DNA of 64,000 nt from Saxidomus purpurata (taxonomy: Eukaryota > Mollusca > Bivalvia > Venerida > Veneridae). The DNA lies in contig JAFMSR010000015.1 of the NCBI GenBank assembly GCA_022818135.1, positions 6,556,691 through 6,620,690 of the forward strand, read 5' to 3'. Positions 23,170-36,591 of this stretch are shown here, in pieces (within the stretch, counting starts at the first letter, position 1; the number at the start of each line of letters is the position of its first letter). Both the position numbers and the translations under genes were made by a program. Below the pieces are notes generated by a model, which was not told the origin of the DNA, searched no databases, and saw nothing but the letters and a program-made list of their open reading frames with translations.

Positions 23170-23498
23170 GGTCATTATCCCCTAGGACATTAGCCCCTAA
23201 ACTAAATTTTCGCACAGATGGATATTAGCCCCTTCATTATTTTGCAAAGGTTGACATAAGCACCTTCACTCTTCAAAGTTTAAACTCAGATTTAACATCA
23301 TCTTAAATTTGAAATTGAAAGTTCTTTTTGTAAGATTTGTTAATTTTGTCAAAGAATATAGTGATCATTATTATGCAGATGTATTTAGAAAGATATTTTG
23401 ATGAGGGGCGAATGTCTGTTTTTGCAAAATCATAAAGGGGCTCATGTCCTCCTGCGCAAAATTGAGCTAAGGGGATAATGTCCTAGGGGATAATGACC
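23170..23498. mobile_element. 329-bp foldback element with CCTAGG ends
   Basis: The left end GGTCATTATCCCCTAGGACA is the exact reverse complement of the right end TGTCCTAGGGGATAATGACC. The similarity continues inward through AATTTTCGC/GCGCAAAATT and CCCCTTCATTATTTTGCAAA-like arms. There is no coding capacity. It lies between the convergent genes FARP and TMEM254. Confidence 0.75.
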
Positions 23499-26400
23499 GA
23501 TTACCTTCCAACATAGATGTGTAAGTGTCAATTTTTTATACGTAAAGTGAAAGTAGATTATCAGAAATATGATAATTATAATTCAGTTTTATAGCATGGC
23601 AGCTTATTGGTGTCTTGTTGGTAGGTGTGCAGTCAGCTTTATTTTGTTTATGATGTTGGGAGTTAGACATCATGTTACCATGGTAACAGGGATTCTGCTT
23701 CAGGGTTACCATTCACAGTTTACCTTGTATTTATTTGAAAACTACAATCAGTGAATGTTTAAAACATGTGTAATTATCAAAACCTCTTAATTTACTCTGT
23801 CCAAACCAAAAAACCTGATTTATTCTAAAATGGACTTGTTCAGTTTCCATTTTGGACAGTACTATTTATTTTTCGCGGAGGTACTGTGTAATATATCTTA
23901 TGTTGGCAGAGTATGTACAACCTGTCAATTATGCAGCATTTTGTACACAGATTTTAGTATTTTACAAGCCCTTCATTAAAAAAATACTCAGTCTAATTAT
24001 ATATACATGTAATACTGTACTGAAAACTGCACAGATTTCTTTGTTCTTCACTGGAAATACATGTACATTATCCTGTCATCACCAATGTATAAATGGGATA
24101 TTTTGCTCTTAAATGACACATTCTGGAACCAATATTTATCAACTTACAGAGGTCAGGACAAGAGAAATTTGTGTGTTCTTTTTACATGACTATTACTAAA
24201 TGTACTTACAAGTGAAGTAGTATGGTACCAAGGTATTACATTAACCTAGAACTTACTTCCTGTAACCAGTGGAGGTCATACCAATCTCACAGTACCTGTA
24301 GAAGGAGGAAACAGAAAAACGTTGATGTCGTAGTTTTCATATATTTATATATAACATGAATGTATATTGTGTGCTTTGGAGATTGTTGCTTGGATCAGGG
24401 ATCGTTAATATAATAAATCCTGCTTGGATACAGTATTTACTAGCCACAAGTCATCGTTGAAGATAAGCTGGGGCAGTACATTTTGCCAAAAAAATGAACA
24501 TTTGAAGAATAACGTTAACACGGCTGTGATTCCTTTTCGTATATTCAGTGTTTCCATGCCTTGGAAAAAGGCATTTATTGTACATGTATATGACCTGATT
24601 GATACTCCAATTGGCTCTTGCTATTTTTTTGGACTCGCGCATAATAAAAAAAAAAGTTAATATTTTCTACACAGCTGTTAGATGTCCTATGTATTGGATA
24701 CCAGGAACTCATGGTGCGTGTATCTGTGGTATTATCAAATACTATTTAGTAAGTAGATCCTTATTGTAGTACGAACAATGCTTACAGATTTTAAAACACT
24801 TTTAAGGTAAATTTGTAACATTTTGACAACACAAGATCCCTCCATGAGAACTGCATGAGGTTCATAGAACATTAATTCATCCTTAAATGGCTTTGACAAA
24901 TTATTCAGTTTTTTTTTAACAGTTTTAAATAGTTCCAGATTTTACATTACTTTTAACAGCTAGTGATTTCAATCGCCCACCCCTGTTACCATAGAATAGT
25001 AGTGCCTAGAGTGGAAAATAGACAGGTCCATACAAGACATTCAGCATGTTCAGAGTTAGCAAAAGTATGCAGAAATTGAATTTATGTATTAAAGGTTAAG
25101 CTTACTTTCAAAGTAAGTTACTTATATAGAAGATGGGGGGCTACTGGGAAAACTAAAAACTTGACTTTTGGCTATGTATTTACGCGTACAGAAACTCGTG
25201 TCTTGTTGTAAACATGGTTTTATTTAACTTTGTATTTTTATGCCTTAGGTAATGTTGTTTTAAATGCTTTTAGCTAGCTGCTGTTTTAATTTTGTCCTTA
25301 CTGCTTCTTTGAGACACTTGTTATCCATTATAAGTATGGAATACAGTCGTAATGTTCCTGATTTTTCTGTTTGAACCACTAAAACTGCTTTACTTGTAGC
25401 TTCGCACAATGTCACAAAAAAGAAAAAAAAAACATTTTTAATTAAACAGTCTAAAATCTTTGGTTTCTGATTGGCTATTTTTGAAACTACATGTAGATCT
25501 AATCAAAAGAAGAGATTTTGGACTGGTTATATATAGAGAGCAATTTTGAGGCATTGAAAAATGTCATAGTGCAACTATTAATCAGAGAATTTCATCTGAT
25601 GGGATAAAGAATCAAACAATAATGTTTTGGTTTTTTGTAGTTTAAAACTTATTTCACCACACCTGTCTGTTTTTACTTAGCCAGAAAATTATTTCACAAA
25701 ACCAGTCTTTGCTTACTGCAAAGTTTAATTCTGCCCTGTCAGGTGAAATAAACTGAACATTATTAAATCCACAGGAAAACTGTGATATTAAGTTGGCCTG
25801 ACAATTTCTAACTGTATGAAAGGAAAGTGTTTTCAATGTTATAACTGTTTTTGTATGAGAGCTCAGTTTGTGATCTTTAAATAATGGTTCAGAGTGGTTT
25901 GGTGACTAAACATGTTTATATTACATGCATACTATGCAAGAAAACATACTGTATTTATCTATGTCATATACGATTACTGTTGGCTGTCCTGAAAGTATGG
26001 GAGCTTAGAAAGTGTACTTGTCAAGTTGTCTTTGGAATACATGTAGTTTGATTAAACAGAAGTATAGAAGTCCATCATTTTATGTTAATGCACTTCAGTC
26101 AAATTGAGGATAGTTTTCCAAGTGTATCACAATACTTGTGTGATGTTTGCAGTCCATTGTATTTGAAAAATTCTGTTTTATCCACTCAGTATAAATAAAA
26201 AAAAAATCAAGTGTTTTTTATTCAGGTAAAAAGAGTATTTAACAACACAAACATTGAAGACTTTATATTAAGTATAAAGGAAAGTTACAAACTGCTGGTC
26301 AGAAATGTGGTCTTTTTCTTTGTAATGGATAAAAAATGCTTTTTTTTTTTCAATGATTTTTTCCTGTTTTTGTGTATGTGTAACCATGGCAACTGTTGAT

Positions 26401-28346
26401 GTGTTGAGAGTGTGGAGGAAGGTAGGATGTGGTAAAGGACAGCCACAGCATTCTGTACCTTGTAAAGATATTTTTAAGCAATAATAGCTTCAGAGTGTAC
26501 ATTGTATTTATATCATGAATATAAAAAGTCATACATAATACATGTATATTATCAGTATTTTTATTATTTACTATAATCATGAGTTATTTTGCAAGGTTTC
26601 CCCACCCCCCCAATGTCTTTTCTTCATCGTGCATTATGTCTTCAGAAGAACTGGCAGCATCGTTCTTGTGTTTTGATGATAAAAGCTTTTGATACTCGAG
26701 GGTCGAGAGTATATGGGGTGGGGTCGGGGTGAAGAATCTAAGTTCAGTTTCCTCATCATATAAACATACTCTGGTTTTAAATACTGTAAAAAAGATGGTC
26801 AGACTCTGTGGAAATCATACAAATCTGCTTAAATATTTATACATTGTACACAGTCAAGTTTGCTACAGGGAAGAATGTACTGTGTTACAATAACAACTAA
26901 CATTTGGAGTCTACTGTTTTTCATTTCACTACGTTAATTGATAATCTTCCCTCCAATGCTTTATTTCTGAAAGGCCACATTTTACTCATCACTTCTGAAA
27001 TATATTTTGACACTTATGTTGTAGTTATTTTCTAATGCAAGTTTATAATATGTCACTGTCCAGGACGGAAGGATACATGTATTTCATCGACACCAAAATT
27101 TCATTGTTAATTTTAGATGTAGTGTCACACTTCATCATATTGCTGTTATATAGAAAGACAAGGGAAGGACAAGAAAACTTCTATACACAAAGTTTTCAGT
27201 GTGTTTTCAAAATATTTTTATTTGGCATGTCAAGTCATGGATGAATATAAGTTCACTTGATTTTCAGTAAACAAATTAAATGTATATCGAAGTTATGATT
27301 GGTTTTTTCAATGCAAAGTTTTTGGTGTTCAGTTTTTGCTTGCCAAGTATCGCGAATCACTTGAGTTTTGTCATCTTTTGCTTCCTACTTCTGGAGGGAC
27401 ATCTTTCCAGTAAATTTACAAGGTTAGTGCAACAGTTTGGGTATTCTGTGAATCATTGATTTGGAGTGTTTATATTCCTTCTTTCGTACAAAAAAAAAAT
27501 TTGACCAAGCAATGTTTTTCTTGTCTATTCGGTTGTAATTACTTATTTTTTTTTGTCAAGAACATCAGTGTGTGTTTGTGTTAATGAATATACAACATGT
27601 ATACAGTAACATTTCATCCATATACATCAGAATAATAAAATATGTAAAACAATTAGATATTGCTTACATTTTACTCCTTTTGTCCATTTAGATTATCTGT
27701 TTGTTGGTCACCTATCTAACTACTGGTAATCATTTCTGATCACATAGAAAGTCCAGAAAACATGCATAGATAGTGAAAAGTCTTCTTTGAAATTGAATTG
27801 ATACAAATACACAAAAATGATTATGTAACCCTGTAACGAGTTTACACAAGAGATGCTGATGTTGATTTGTCATCGGGCTGTCAGAGGACATTGATGATCA
27901 CCTTTTATAGCTACATGACTGTATACATGTAAAGTAAATCTATATAAAATATTTCCCTCTGCATCTATCCGCTGATTTTGAAATTACATCATATGAAAGA
28001 TCCTCGCGTGAATCTACAAAAGTTGTAACCAATCTGGATTGGGACCATTCTGAATGTAGAGAATATTCAGCAAATTTCTCAAAAATCAATGGCTTAATCT
28101 CCTGGATTGAATCTTTTAACTTGCAATAAAATGAAATTTGTCAAAGTATATATCCCCATTATGGTTGAAAGTGCCCAGAAACTACAGTGGAATTCTAGTG
28201 GGCAGTATAGGAGCATCATGATGGCCCTCTTGACGTTGGCTTCCCAATTTCAGGTCAAATACACACCAGTGTTTCAGAAACACAGTTCCAAATAAAGAAT
28301 TTAAATACTTGTAAACTCACATGAAACAAGAGCCATGTTACACATG
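23499..28346. other. Intergenic stretch without supported genes
   Basis: It is AT-rich and full of short frames without domains or good splice sites. I saw no repeat longer than short homopolymers and simple tracts. Nothing in it could be given a function. Confidence 0.45.
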
Positions 28347-29200
28347 GTTAATCCCCCCCGCCGGGAAGAAGCTACCTGAAGGTTGTACTTTCGTACATTT
28401 TACTTGGTGAGAGGAAATCCTTAAAAAGCCGTATAGTTATGGTCATGCTGAGTAGTTTTCAAGTGGAAAAAAAATAAGGCAATGAAGAGAAGGTTTGCAA
28501 AATTATATTGATGTTCATTATCAGTATAGGTATGATATTTTTCTATTTGACTAAAAGTAGGCAAAGTAGAGTTATTGTTCTTGCACACTGCACTTCCTAC
28601 CAATGTGCTATGTCAGTGTATTAAGTTGAAGAAAATCCCTCGAGTACTTTTGGAGTTATGCTCTGGAAATTTTTGTTCAAGTAAATCTGATAAAGGGGAA
28701 TAACTCTAAAAGTAGGCAAGGTAGAGTTATTGTTCTTGCACACTGCACTTCCTACCAATGTGCTATATCAGTGTATTAAGTTTGAAGTAAATCCCTCAAG
28801 TACTTTTGGAGTTATGCTCTGGACAAAACTTTTCAAGTAAATCTGATAAAGGGGAATAAGTCTAAAAGTACGCAAGGTAGAGTTATTGTTCTTGCACACT
28901 GCACTTCCAACCAATGTGCTATGTCAGTGTATTAAGTTTGAAGAAAATCCCTCAAGTACTTTGGAGTTATGCTTCGGACAAAGTTTTTCAAGGAAATCTG
29001 ATAAAGTGGAATAACTCTAAAAGTAGGCAAGGTAGAGTTATTGTTCTTACACACTGCACTTCCTCCCAATGTGCTCTGTCAATGTATGAAGTTTGAAGAA
29101 AATCGCCAACGTACTTTTGGAGTTATGCTCCGGACAAAATTGGGACGGACGCACGGAGACCATTTCTAATATCCCCTTCGCCTTTGACGGGGGGTTAAAC
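28347..29200. repeat. Dispersed element with four 155-bp tandem units and C/G-run ends
   Basis: The ends are GTTAATCCCCCCCGCC on the left and GACGGGGGGTTAAAC on the right, an imperfect inverted pair. Inside, GGCAAGGTAGAGTTATTG-type phrases recur at about 28557, 28712, 28868 and 29023 (155-156 bp apart), each with TTGCACACTGCACTTCC and CTTTTGGAGTTATGC. It ends with GGGACGGACGCACGG. It is non-coding and non-autonomous. Confidence 0.7.
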
Positions 29201-30758
29201 AACGTAATAGCATTTCAATGGTGGCGTGTCTGCTGATATTAAATATAACAGAAGTTGGCAGTGACCTAACGTTAGGGAATACCTTACTCTCCACTTCCAG
29301 TATGGGCTATTTAAATATACAACAATGTAGTCCATGTCCATATTATAGTGCCTATTTTGTTTGTGATTCTTGTGCAAATTATGAAGTCTATATCTTGGAT
29401 AACACAATTTAATTGATTTATAATTTAAAAGTGTATATCTAAAACTCAACTATTGTATATTTGTAATATTTAGTTTATTATTCTAATTTATTAATATGAG
29501 CAATTACAAAATACTACTAAAAACAATATAAGAAGTGCCCAGAGCTGTGTTATTTGGAAGCATTGGCAAATTGCAAAGAAAAGCCTGTATGTTGTATTTA
29601 TAAACAAAATTAGTTCTCCAAAATGTCTTGTACGAATCATTCATATCACCATACTTGTACATACAAAGTCTCCCAATTTCTCCACGCCACTTCTGCTTTA
29701 AATACTGACAATTTAAGGGAAAAATCTAGTTAACTCAATAGAATTTAAAAGATGGGTTTTCGATAAATTTTGGTTTTCCTGCTAATTTGTCTTCTGATTT
29801 TCGCTACAATCTCTAAATTTTTAAAACTCAAATCTCCTTGAAAGGTGTCTGCAAAACTTGGCATTTATGTAACAGTAAAAGTATCACAGTACAAGCTTTG
29901 ATGACATATACAACAACATTAGAAAAACAACTTCATGAAATTTTCTTAAGAAATCGCATACATGAAGGGAAATAATCTGTATTATTTTCTTTAGATTTAA
30001 ATGTTATAAGTCATCGATTATTTACAGTAGATAATGTATACATATATTATGCTCCCTAGCCGCCAATCAAAGAAAGACAGACATAGATTCATACATTTAA
30101 TAATTCTCCAACATTATCATCCCTTGATTTACTGGCTGCAAATTCAATTGAGGTTTCAAATTGTCATAGCAAACTTCCTTGCTAAATTTGAGGATGAGCC
30201 AATCTCTAGAATCTAATTTTAATATGATTGCATGAAAAATTTAAAGGGCAATAACTCATGAAAAATTCATCCATGTGGAACATGCCTATCATACACACAC
30301 CTAGGCTTGGTACTAAACACTTCTGTAAGGTTTTATTGAATTCTAACCTGTGGTTGACAGAAATAGTCCACACAAATTTTGTCTACAGACGGACGGACAA
30401 GCGTTATTCCTATTTCACCCTCATATACTTTGTATCTGGGTTTATAATAAATAAATAAGATTTTAATTCATCAAAAGTTTCATAATTAACTTAACATAAA
30501 TAAGACTTAACAAGATGGTTGCAAATTGATTGGTGCATAATATAATAACTCGATGTCTTTCAATCCTAATCACAAGGAACAATCAATGTAACTGACACAG
30601 TCTGACATGCCTATATGTTCTTCTGTAACTGACACAGCCTGACATGCCTATATGTTCTTCTGTGCTGCCAATTTATAGTACATTGTACAATGATTAGATT
30701 CCTGAGTATTTATTTCCTGACTGAAGACAACATGTAGTTCACTCAGCAGACTAAATTC
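29201..30758. other. Intergenic stretch and TMEM254 3' flank
   Basis: No gene is supported. There is a 41-bp tandem pair at 30587-30663 (both copies contain CTGACATGCCTATATGTTC). The TMEM254 poly(A) signal, AATAAA on -, lies at 30714-30709, 45 bp past its stop codon. Confidence 0.5.
30709..30714 (-). terminator. Likely TMEM254 poly(A) signal
   Basis: AATAAA on the minus strand lies about 45 bp after the TMEM254 stop codon. This is the first canonical signal in the 3' flank. Confidence 0.5.
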
Positions 30759-33700
30759 TCAGCCCTGCTTTTTATTAGGTTTGTATGCGACCAGTTGAAG
30801 TAGTGATGGAAAGCCTATCACAAATGTCTGCAGCATCCATAAGATTGTAGGTAACAAGTTCAAACGTTTCCTTCTGAAAACAGACAGAATATTGCTTCAA
30901 AACTCTGCTATCAAACTATTGTTTCTATGACTACTAACATACCGTCTTACACAGCACACAGATGGTTCTAAAGTCCCTATGAAGTTTACATAGGTCATAT
31001 CTGTATTGCTTATCATTCAAAACCTAACACAAAAACTGCTTAAAATATTATTTAGCTCAAAGTACGTACAAGACAATGCAACTAAAGATTTTATTCTCTA
31101 AAGTAGATCAGTGTCTTAATGACCATAGTAGATCAGTGTCTACATGACCATAGTAGATCAGTGTCTACATGACCATAGTAGATCAGTGTCTACATGACCA
31201 TAGTAGATCAGTGTCTACATGACCATAGTAGATCAGTGTCTACATGACCAAAATAGATCAGTGTCTAAATGACCATAGTAGAGCAGTGTCTACATGACCA
31301 TAGCAGATCAGTGACTACATGACAAAAGTAGATCAGTGTCTACATGACCATAGTAGATCAGTGTCTACATGACCAAAATAGATCAGTGTCTAAATGACCA
31401 TAGTAGAGCAGTGTCTACTTGACCATAGCAGATCAGTGACTACATGACAAAAGTAGATCAGTGTCTACATGACCATAGTAGATAAGTGTCTATATAACCA
31501 AAGCAGATCAGTGTCTACATGACCATAGCAGATCAGTGTCTACATGACCATAGTAGATCAGTGTCTACATGACCATAGCAGATCAGTGTCTACATGACCA
31601 TAGTAGATCAGTGTCTACATGACTATAGTAGATTAGCATAGCGATCAGTGTCTACATGACCGGAGCAGATCAGTGTCTACATCACCATAGTAGATCAGTG
31701 TCTACATGACTATAGTAGAATTGCATAGCAGATCAGTGTCTACATAACCATAGCAGATCAGTGACTACATGACCATAGTAGATCAGCGTTTACATGACCA
31801 TAGTAGATTAGTGTCTATATAACCAAAGCAGATCAGTGTCTACATGACCATAGTAGATCAGTGTCTACATGACCATATTAGATCAGTGTCTACATGACCA
31901 TAGTAGATCAGTGTTTACGTGACCAAAGCAGATCAATGTCTACATGACCAAGGAGGATCAGTGTCTACATGACCATAGTAGATCAGTGTCTACATGACCA
32001 TAGTAGATCAGTGTCTACATGACCATAGTAGATCAGTGTCTACATGACTATAGTAGATTAGCATAGCAGATCAGTGTCTACATGACCAAGCAGATCAGTG
32101 TCTACATGACCATAGTAGATCAGTGTCTACATGACCATAGTAGATCAGTGTCTACATGACCATAGTAGATCAGTGTCTACATGACCATAGTAGATCAGTG
32201 TCTACATGACCATAGCAGATCAGTGTCTATATGACCATAGCAGATCAGTGTCTACATGACCATAGTAGATCAGTTTCTACATGACCATAGCAGATCAGTG
32301 TCTACATGACCATAGTAGATCAGTGACCATATCACATCAGTGTCTACATGACCATAGCAGATCAGTGTCTACATGACCATAGTAGATCAGTGTCTACATG
32401 ACCATAGTAGATCAGTGTCTACATGACCATAGCAGATCAGTGTCTACATGACCATAGCAGATCAGTGTCTACATGACCATAGCAGATCAGTGTCTACATG
32501 ACCATAGCAGATCAGTGTCTACATGACCATAGCAGATCAGTGTCTACATGACCATAGTAGATCAGTGTCTACATGACTATAGTAGATTAGCATAGCAGAT
32601 CAGTGTCTACATGACCAAGCAGATCAGTGTCTATATGACCATAGTAGATCAGTGTCTACATGACCATAGTAGATCAGTGTCTACATGACCATAGTAGATC
32701 AGTGTCTACATGACCATAGCGGATCAGTGTCTACATGACCATAGTAGATCAGTGTCTACATGACCATAGCAGATCAGTGTCTACATGACCATAGCAGATC
32801 AGTGTCTACATGACCATAGTAGATCAGTGTCTACATGACCATAGTAGATCAGTGTCTATGTGACCAAAGCAGATCAATGTCTACGTGACCATATCAGATC
32901 AGTGTCTACATGACCATAGCAGATCAGTGTCTACATGACCATAGTAGATCAGTGTCTACATGACAATAGTAGATCAGTGTCTACATGACCATAGTAGATC
33001 AGTGTCTACATGACCATAGTAGATCAGTGTCTACATGACTATAGTAGATTAGCATAGCAGATCAGTGTCTACATGACCAAGCAGATCAGTGTCTACATGA
33101 CCATAGTAGATCAGTGTCTACATGACCATAGTAGATCAGTGTCTACATGACCATAGTAGATCAGCGTTTACATGACCATAGTAGATTAGTGTCTATATAA
33201 CCAAAGCAGATCAGTGTCTACATGACCATAGTAGATCAGTGTCTACATGACCATATTAGATCAGTGTCTACATGACCATAGTAGATCAGTGTTTACGTGA
33301 CCAAAGCAGATCAATGTCTACATGACCAAGGAGGATCAGTGTCTACATGACCATAGTAGATCAGTGTCTACATGACCATAGTAGATCAGTGTCTACATGA
33401 CCATAGTACATCAGTGTCTACATGACTATAGTAGATTAGCATAGCAGATCAGTGTCTACATGACCAAGCAGATCAGTGTCTACATGACCATAGTAGATCA
33501 GTGTCTACATGACCATAGTAGATCAGTGTCTACATGACCATAGTAGATCAGTGTCTACATGACCATAGCAGATCAGTGTCTACATGACCATAGCAGATCA
33601 GTGTCTACATGACCATAGCAGATCAGTGTCTACATGACCATAGTAGATCAGTGTCTACATGACCATAGCAGATCAGTGTCTACATGACCATAGTAGATCA

Positions 33701-36501
33701 GTGACCATATCACATCAGTGTCTACATGACCATAGCAGATCAGTGTCTACATGACCATAGTAGATCAGTGTCTACATGACCATAGTAGATCAGTGTCTAC
33801 ATGACCATAGCAGATCAGTGTCTACATGACCATAGCAGATCAGTGTCTACATGACCATAGCAGATCAGTGTCTACATGACCATAGCAGATCAGTGTCTAC
33901 ATGACCATAGCAGATCAGTGTCTACATGACCATAGCAGATCAGTGTCTACATGACCATAGCAGATCAGTGTCTACATGACTATAGTAGATTAGCATAGCA
34001 GATCAGTGTCTACATGACCAAGCAGATCAGTGTCTACATGACCATAGTAGATCAGTGTCTACATGACCATAGTAGATCAGTGTCTACATGACCATAGTAG
34101 ATCAGTGTCTACATGACCATAGCAGATCAGTGTCTACATGACCATAGTAGATCAGTGTCTACATGACCATAGCAGATCAGTGTCTACATGACCATAGCAG
34201 ATCAGTGTCTACATGACCATAGTAGATCAGTGTCTACATGACCATAGTAGATCAGTGTCTATGTGACCAAAGCAGATCAATGTCTACGTGACCATATCAG
34301 ATCAGTGTCTACATGACCATAGCAGATCAGTGTCTACATGACCATAGTAGATCAGTGTCTACATGACAATAGTAGATCAGTGTCTACATGACCATAGTAG
34401 ATCAGTGTCTACATGACCATAGTAGATCAGTGTCTACATGACTATAGTAGATTAGCATAGCAGATCAGTGTCTACATGACCAAGCAGATCAGTGTCTACA
34501 TGACCATAGTAGATCAGTGTCTACATGACCATAGTAGATCAGTGTCTACATGACCATAGTAGATCAGTGTCTAATGACCTAATGACCATAGTAGATCAGT
34601 GTCTACATGACCATAGCAGATCAGTGTCTACATGACCATAGCAGATCAGTGTCTACATGACCATAGCAGATCAGTGTCTACATGACCATAGTAGATCAGT
34701 GTCTACATGACCATAGCAGATCAGTGTCTACATGACCATAGCAGATCAGTGTCTACATGACCATAGTAGATCAGTGTCTATGTGACCAAAGCAGATCAAT
34801 GTCTACATGACCAAAGCAGATCAATGTCTTATATGACCAAAGCAGATCAGTGTCTACATGACCAAAGAGGATCAGTGTCTATATGACCATAGTAGATCAG
34901 TATCTACATAACCAAAATACATCTTATTAATGTGTGTTTTGCCAGCTTACCTGCATAAAACACCTGCATAGACTGATTCTCCAGCATGAATTGCAACTGA
35001 TGACACCAATCTACAAATATAAAAACGTGCATGCTAAGACATATCAAGCAACTAAGTACCAATGTGTCAAGGTTTCCAGAAGTTGTCAACAAAAGATCAG
35101 TTACATTAAATGTATTGACAAACAAAATATCAGGTACAAAAAGACGGTATGCAAGAAAAAGTTTCTACCATGAGATACTTGGTTCAGATGGAAATATCCG
35201 TCACTTCGGGTAACTGCAGTTACCCAAAACAGTTACCCTCAGTGACAGATATTTCCATCTGAACTGCGTGCTCATGTAAGAAACTAATAGTCTGTACCCA
35301 GCAAGACTAGCTAACTTTGTAGCATGCATATCAATTCATTACTAGTAATCAAGAAATTTAAATTAATTTTTCAAAATGAAAACATGACTTATGTTAAACT
35401 CAGCATGTTCATGAACCTTAACCATTGTGCTATAATGCTACAGTGCTTACATGACTTGAAGAAGTCCCATGTGATTTTTGTTCAAGTATCTTCCAAGGTT
35501 CCCAAGAGGTCCATAGTAGTCTAGTAATGTGCTGTCTGGTTGATACAGTGTCAGCTGAAATAAAGAAACTTCTTTTAGTCTGACTTCCATGCATTACAGA
35601 GTGATTTTTGGCATTGAAAATTCTTTTACTTCATTTTGAATCTTCTTTTTTATATAGTCACACCTTTATTCATTACACCAGTAGCATTTCTAATTTTTCC
35701 AGGCAATATACAAGACAGTTTAAACTCTTTCAAAAAGTTATCCTATATAAGAATGTGTCGTGGATTAATGCACCACTTTAGCTAATAACTATTGAAAATG
35801 GTTCAAAAGTTGGTATTTCAAGGCATTGGTACAGTGTTGATCTAGAATCACTTTAAGAAATTTGACTGTTTTAATCTATAAAAATGTCTTATTAAAAACT
35901 GTCTGGCGAAGTGATAACCCTACACAATGTTGACAGGTTATTTTGTTGCAATAGATTGACAGTTACTTCCAGATAAACAACAAAGTCAGGTGAACATTTC
36001 CATGCCGCTGACATTGTAACTGAAAGACATGACTAATGTAGTCTCACTATTTAAATTCTACTTTGAAGGTGTAGATCTAGCCCAATTCATTTGGCTCATT
36101 AAATTGACCCGTTTTTTGAGCTGATATATTACAGTTGTCAAAAGGCTACAGTAATGTCTTATTAAAATTATTCCTTTTATTTGTTATAATGAATTTTATT
36201 GTTACATGCATGCCGTGTTCTTATGTTTTCAGGTTCCCAAAAAGGTCCCCAATACATGTATCTTCCCCTGGTCTCCAGCCTCATTCCGAAAACAGAAGGC
36301 TGAGAACCAATGACCGATGGACAAATGTAAACAAATGTAGTAGTAAGATTTTATAGCTGCAAGGACAAAAACTATGTGATAAAATGGTCCTTATAATTGT
36401 CAATTACTAACATATAAGAGAAACATGAACACTGCTGCGATTGTCCCTACAATCGGCTTCGGATACGTGAAATAATTAGGGTTAAACTTTGAACGTCCCA
36501 T
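30759..36501 (-). CDS. TMEM254: TMEM254, small multi-pass membrane protein (four exons)
   Basis: Exons in transcript order: 36501-36412 (ATG), 35554-35451, 35010-34951, 30873-30759 (TGA). They total 369 nt, 122 aa, against 123 aa in man. All borders are AG/GT and phases (0, 2, 2) agree. The protein starts MGRSKFNPNYFTYPKP and has a first membrane segment (VGTIAAVFMFLLY). It then carries the family's GPLG motif (DYYGPLGNLGRYL), a His-Gly-Glu segment (AIHAGESVYAGVLC) and a last membrane segment (LWMLQTFVIGFPSLL). It ends with a lysine-rich tail. Function of TMEM254 is unknown. An open frame extends 27 codons 5' of the ATG with only GTG starts; the length match favours the ATG. Every exon is too short to stand out alone, so the gene is easy to miss. 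Confidence 0.9.
31101..34919. repeat. 25-bp minisatellite, about 150 copies, in last TMEM254 intron
   Basis: The unit is TAGATCAGTGTCTACATGAC plus CATAG, 25 bp. It runs without break for 3.8 kb and fills about 94% of the 4.1-kb last TMEM254 intron (30874-34950). Variant units (GTTTACGTGACC, ACCATATCACATC, GATTAGCATAGC) recur in the same order 1378 bp apart, so a large block was itself duplicated. Stops occur in all frames, so it is not coding. Confidence 0.97.
35182..35264. repeat. 83-bp palindrome (foldback), copy 2
   Basis: Arms GTTCAGATGGAAATATC and GATATTTCCATCTGAAC pair exactly at the ends. GTAACTG/CAGTTAC pairs near the centre, with a few mismatches between. CAGATGG-AATATC-GGGTAACTG is the same order as in 2328-2417. 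It lies in the TMEM254 intron between exons 35451-35554 and 34951-35010. Confidence 0.7.
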
Positions 36502-36591
36502 TTTCACTTGTGCAGTGTATGCGAAAATTCCGAATGTAATGTACGACGCTAAATCCCGTGCTAGTCTTATGATCACCGCCACCTCTCACTA

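Noticed and set aside
29500..29720. Minus-strand open frame QYLKQKWRGEIGRLC...
   Set aside because: It recalls C-terminal parts of some LINE proteins, but the likeness is weak and there is no second motif to support it.
30762..30873. Second open frame in the last TMEM254 exon, reading KETFELVTYNLMDAAD
   Set aside because: It is open and looks protein-like, but its phase does not fit the upstream exon. The other frame joins in phase and gives the known TMEM254 C-terminus.
31101..34919. CRISPR-like array
   Set aside because: The units are contiguous 25-bp repeats with no unique spacers, in a eukaryotic intron. It is a minisatellite.
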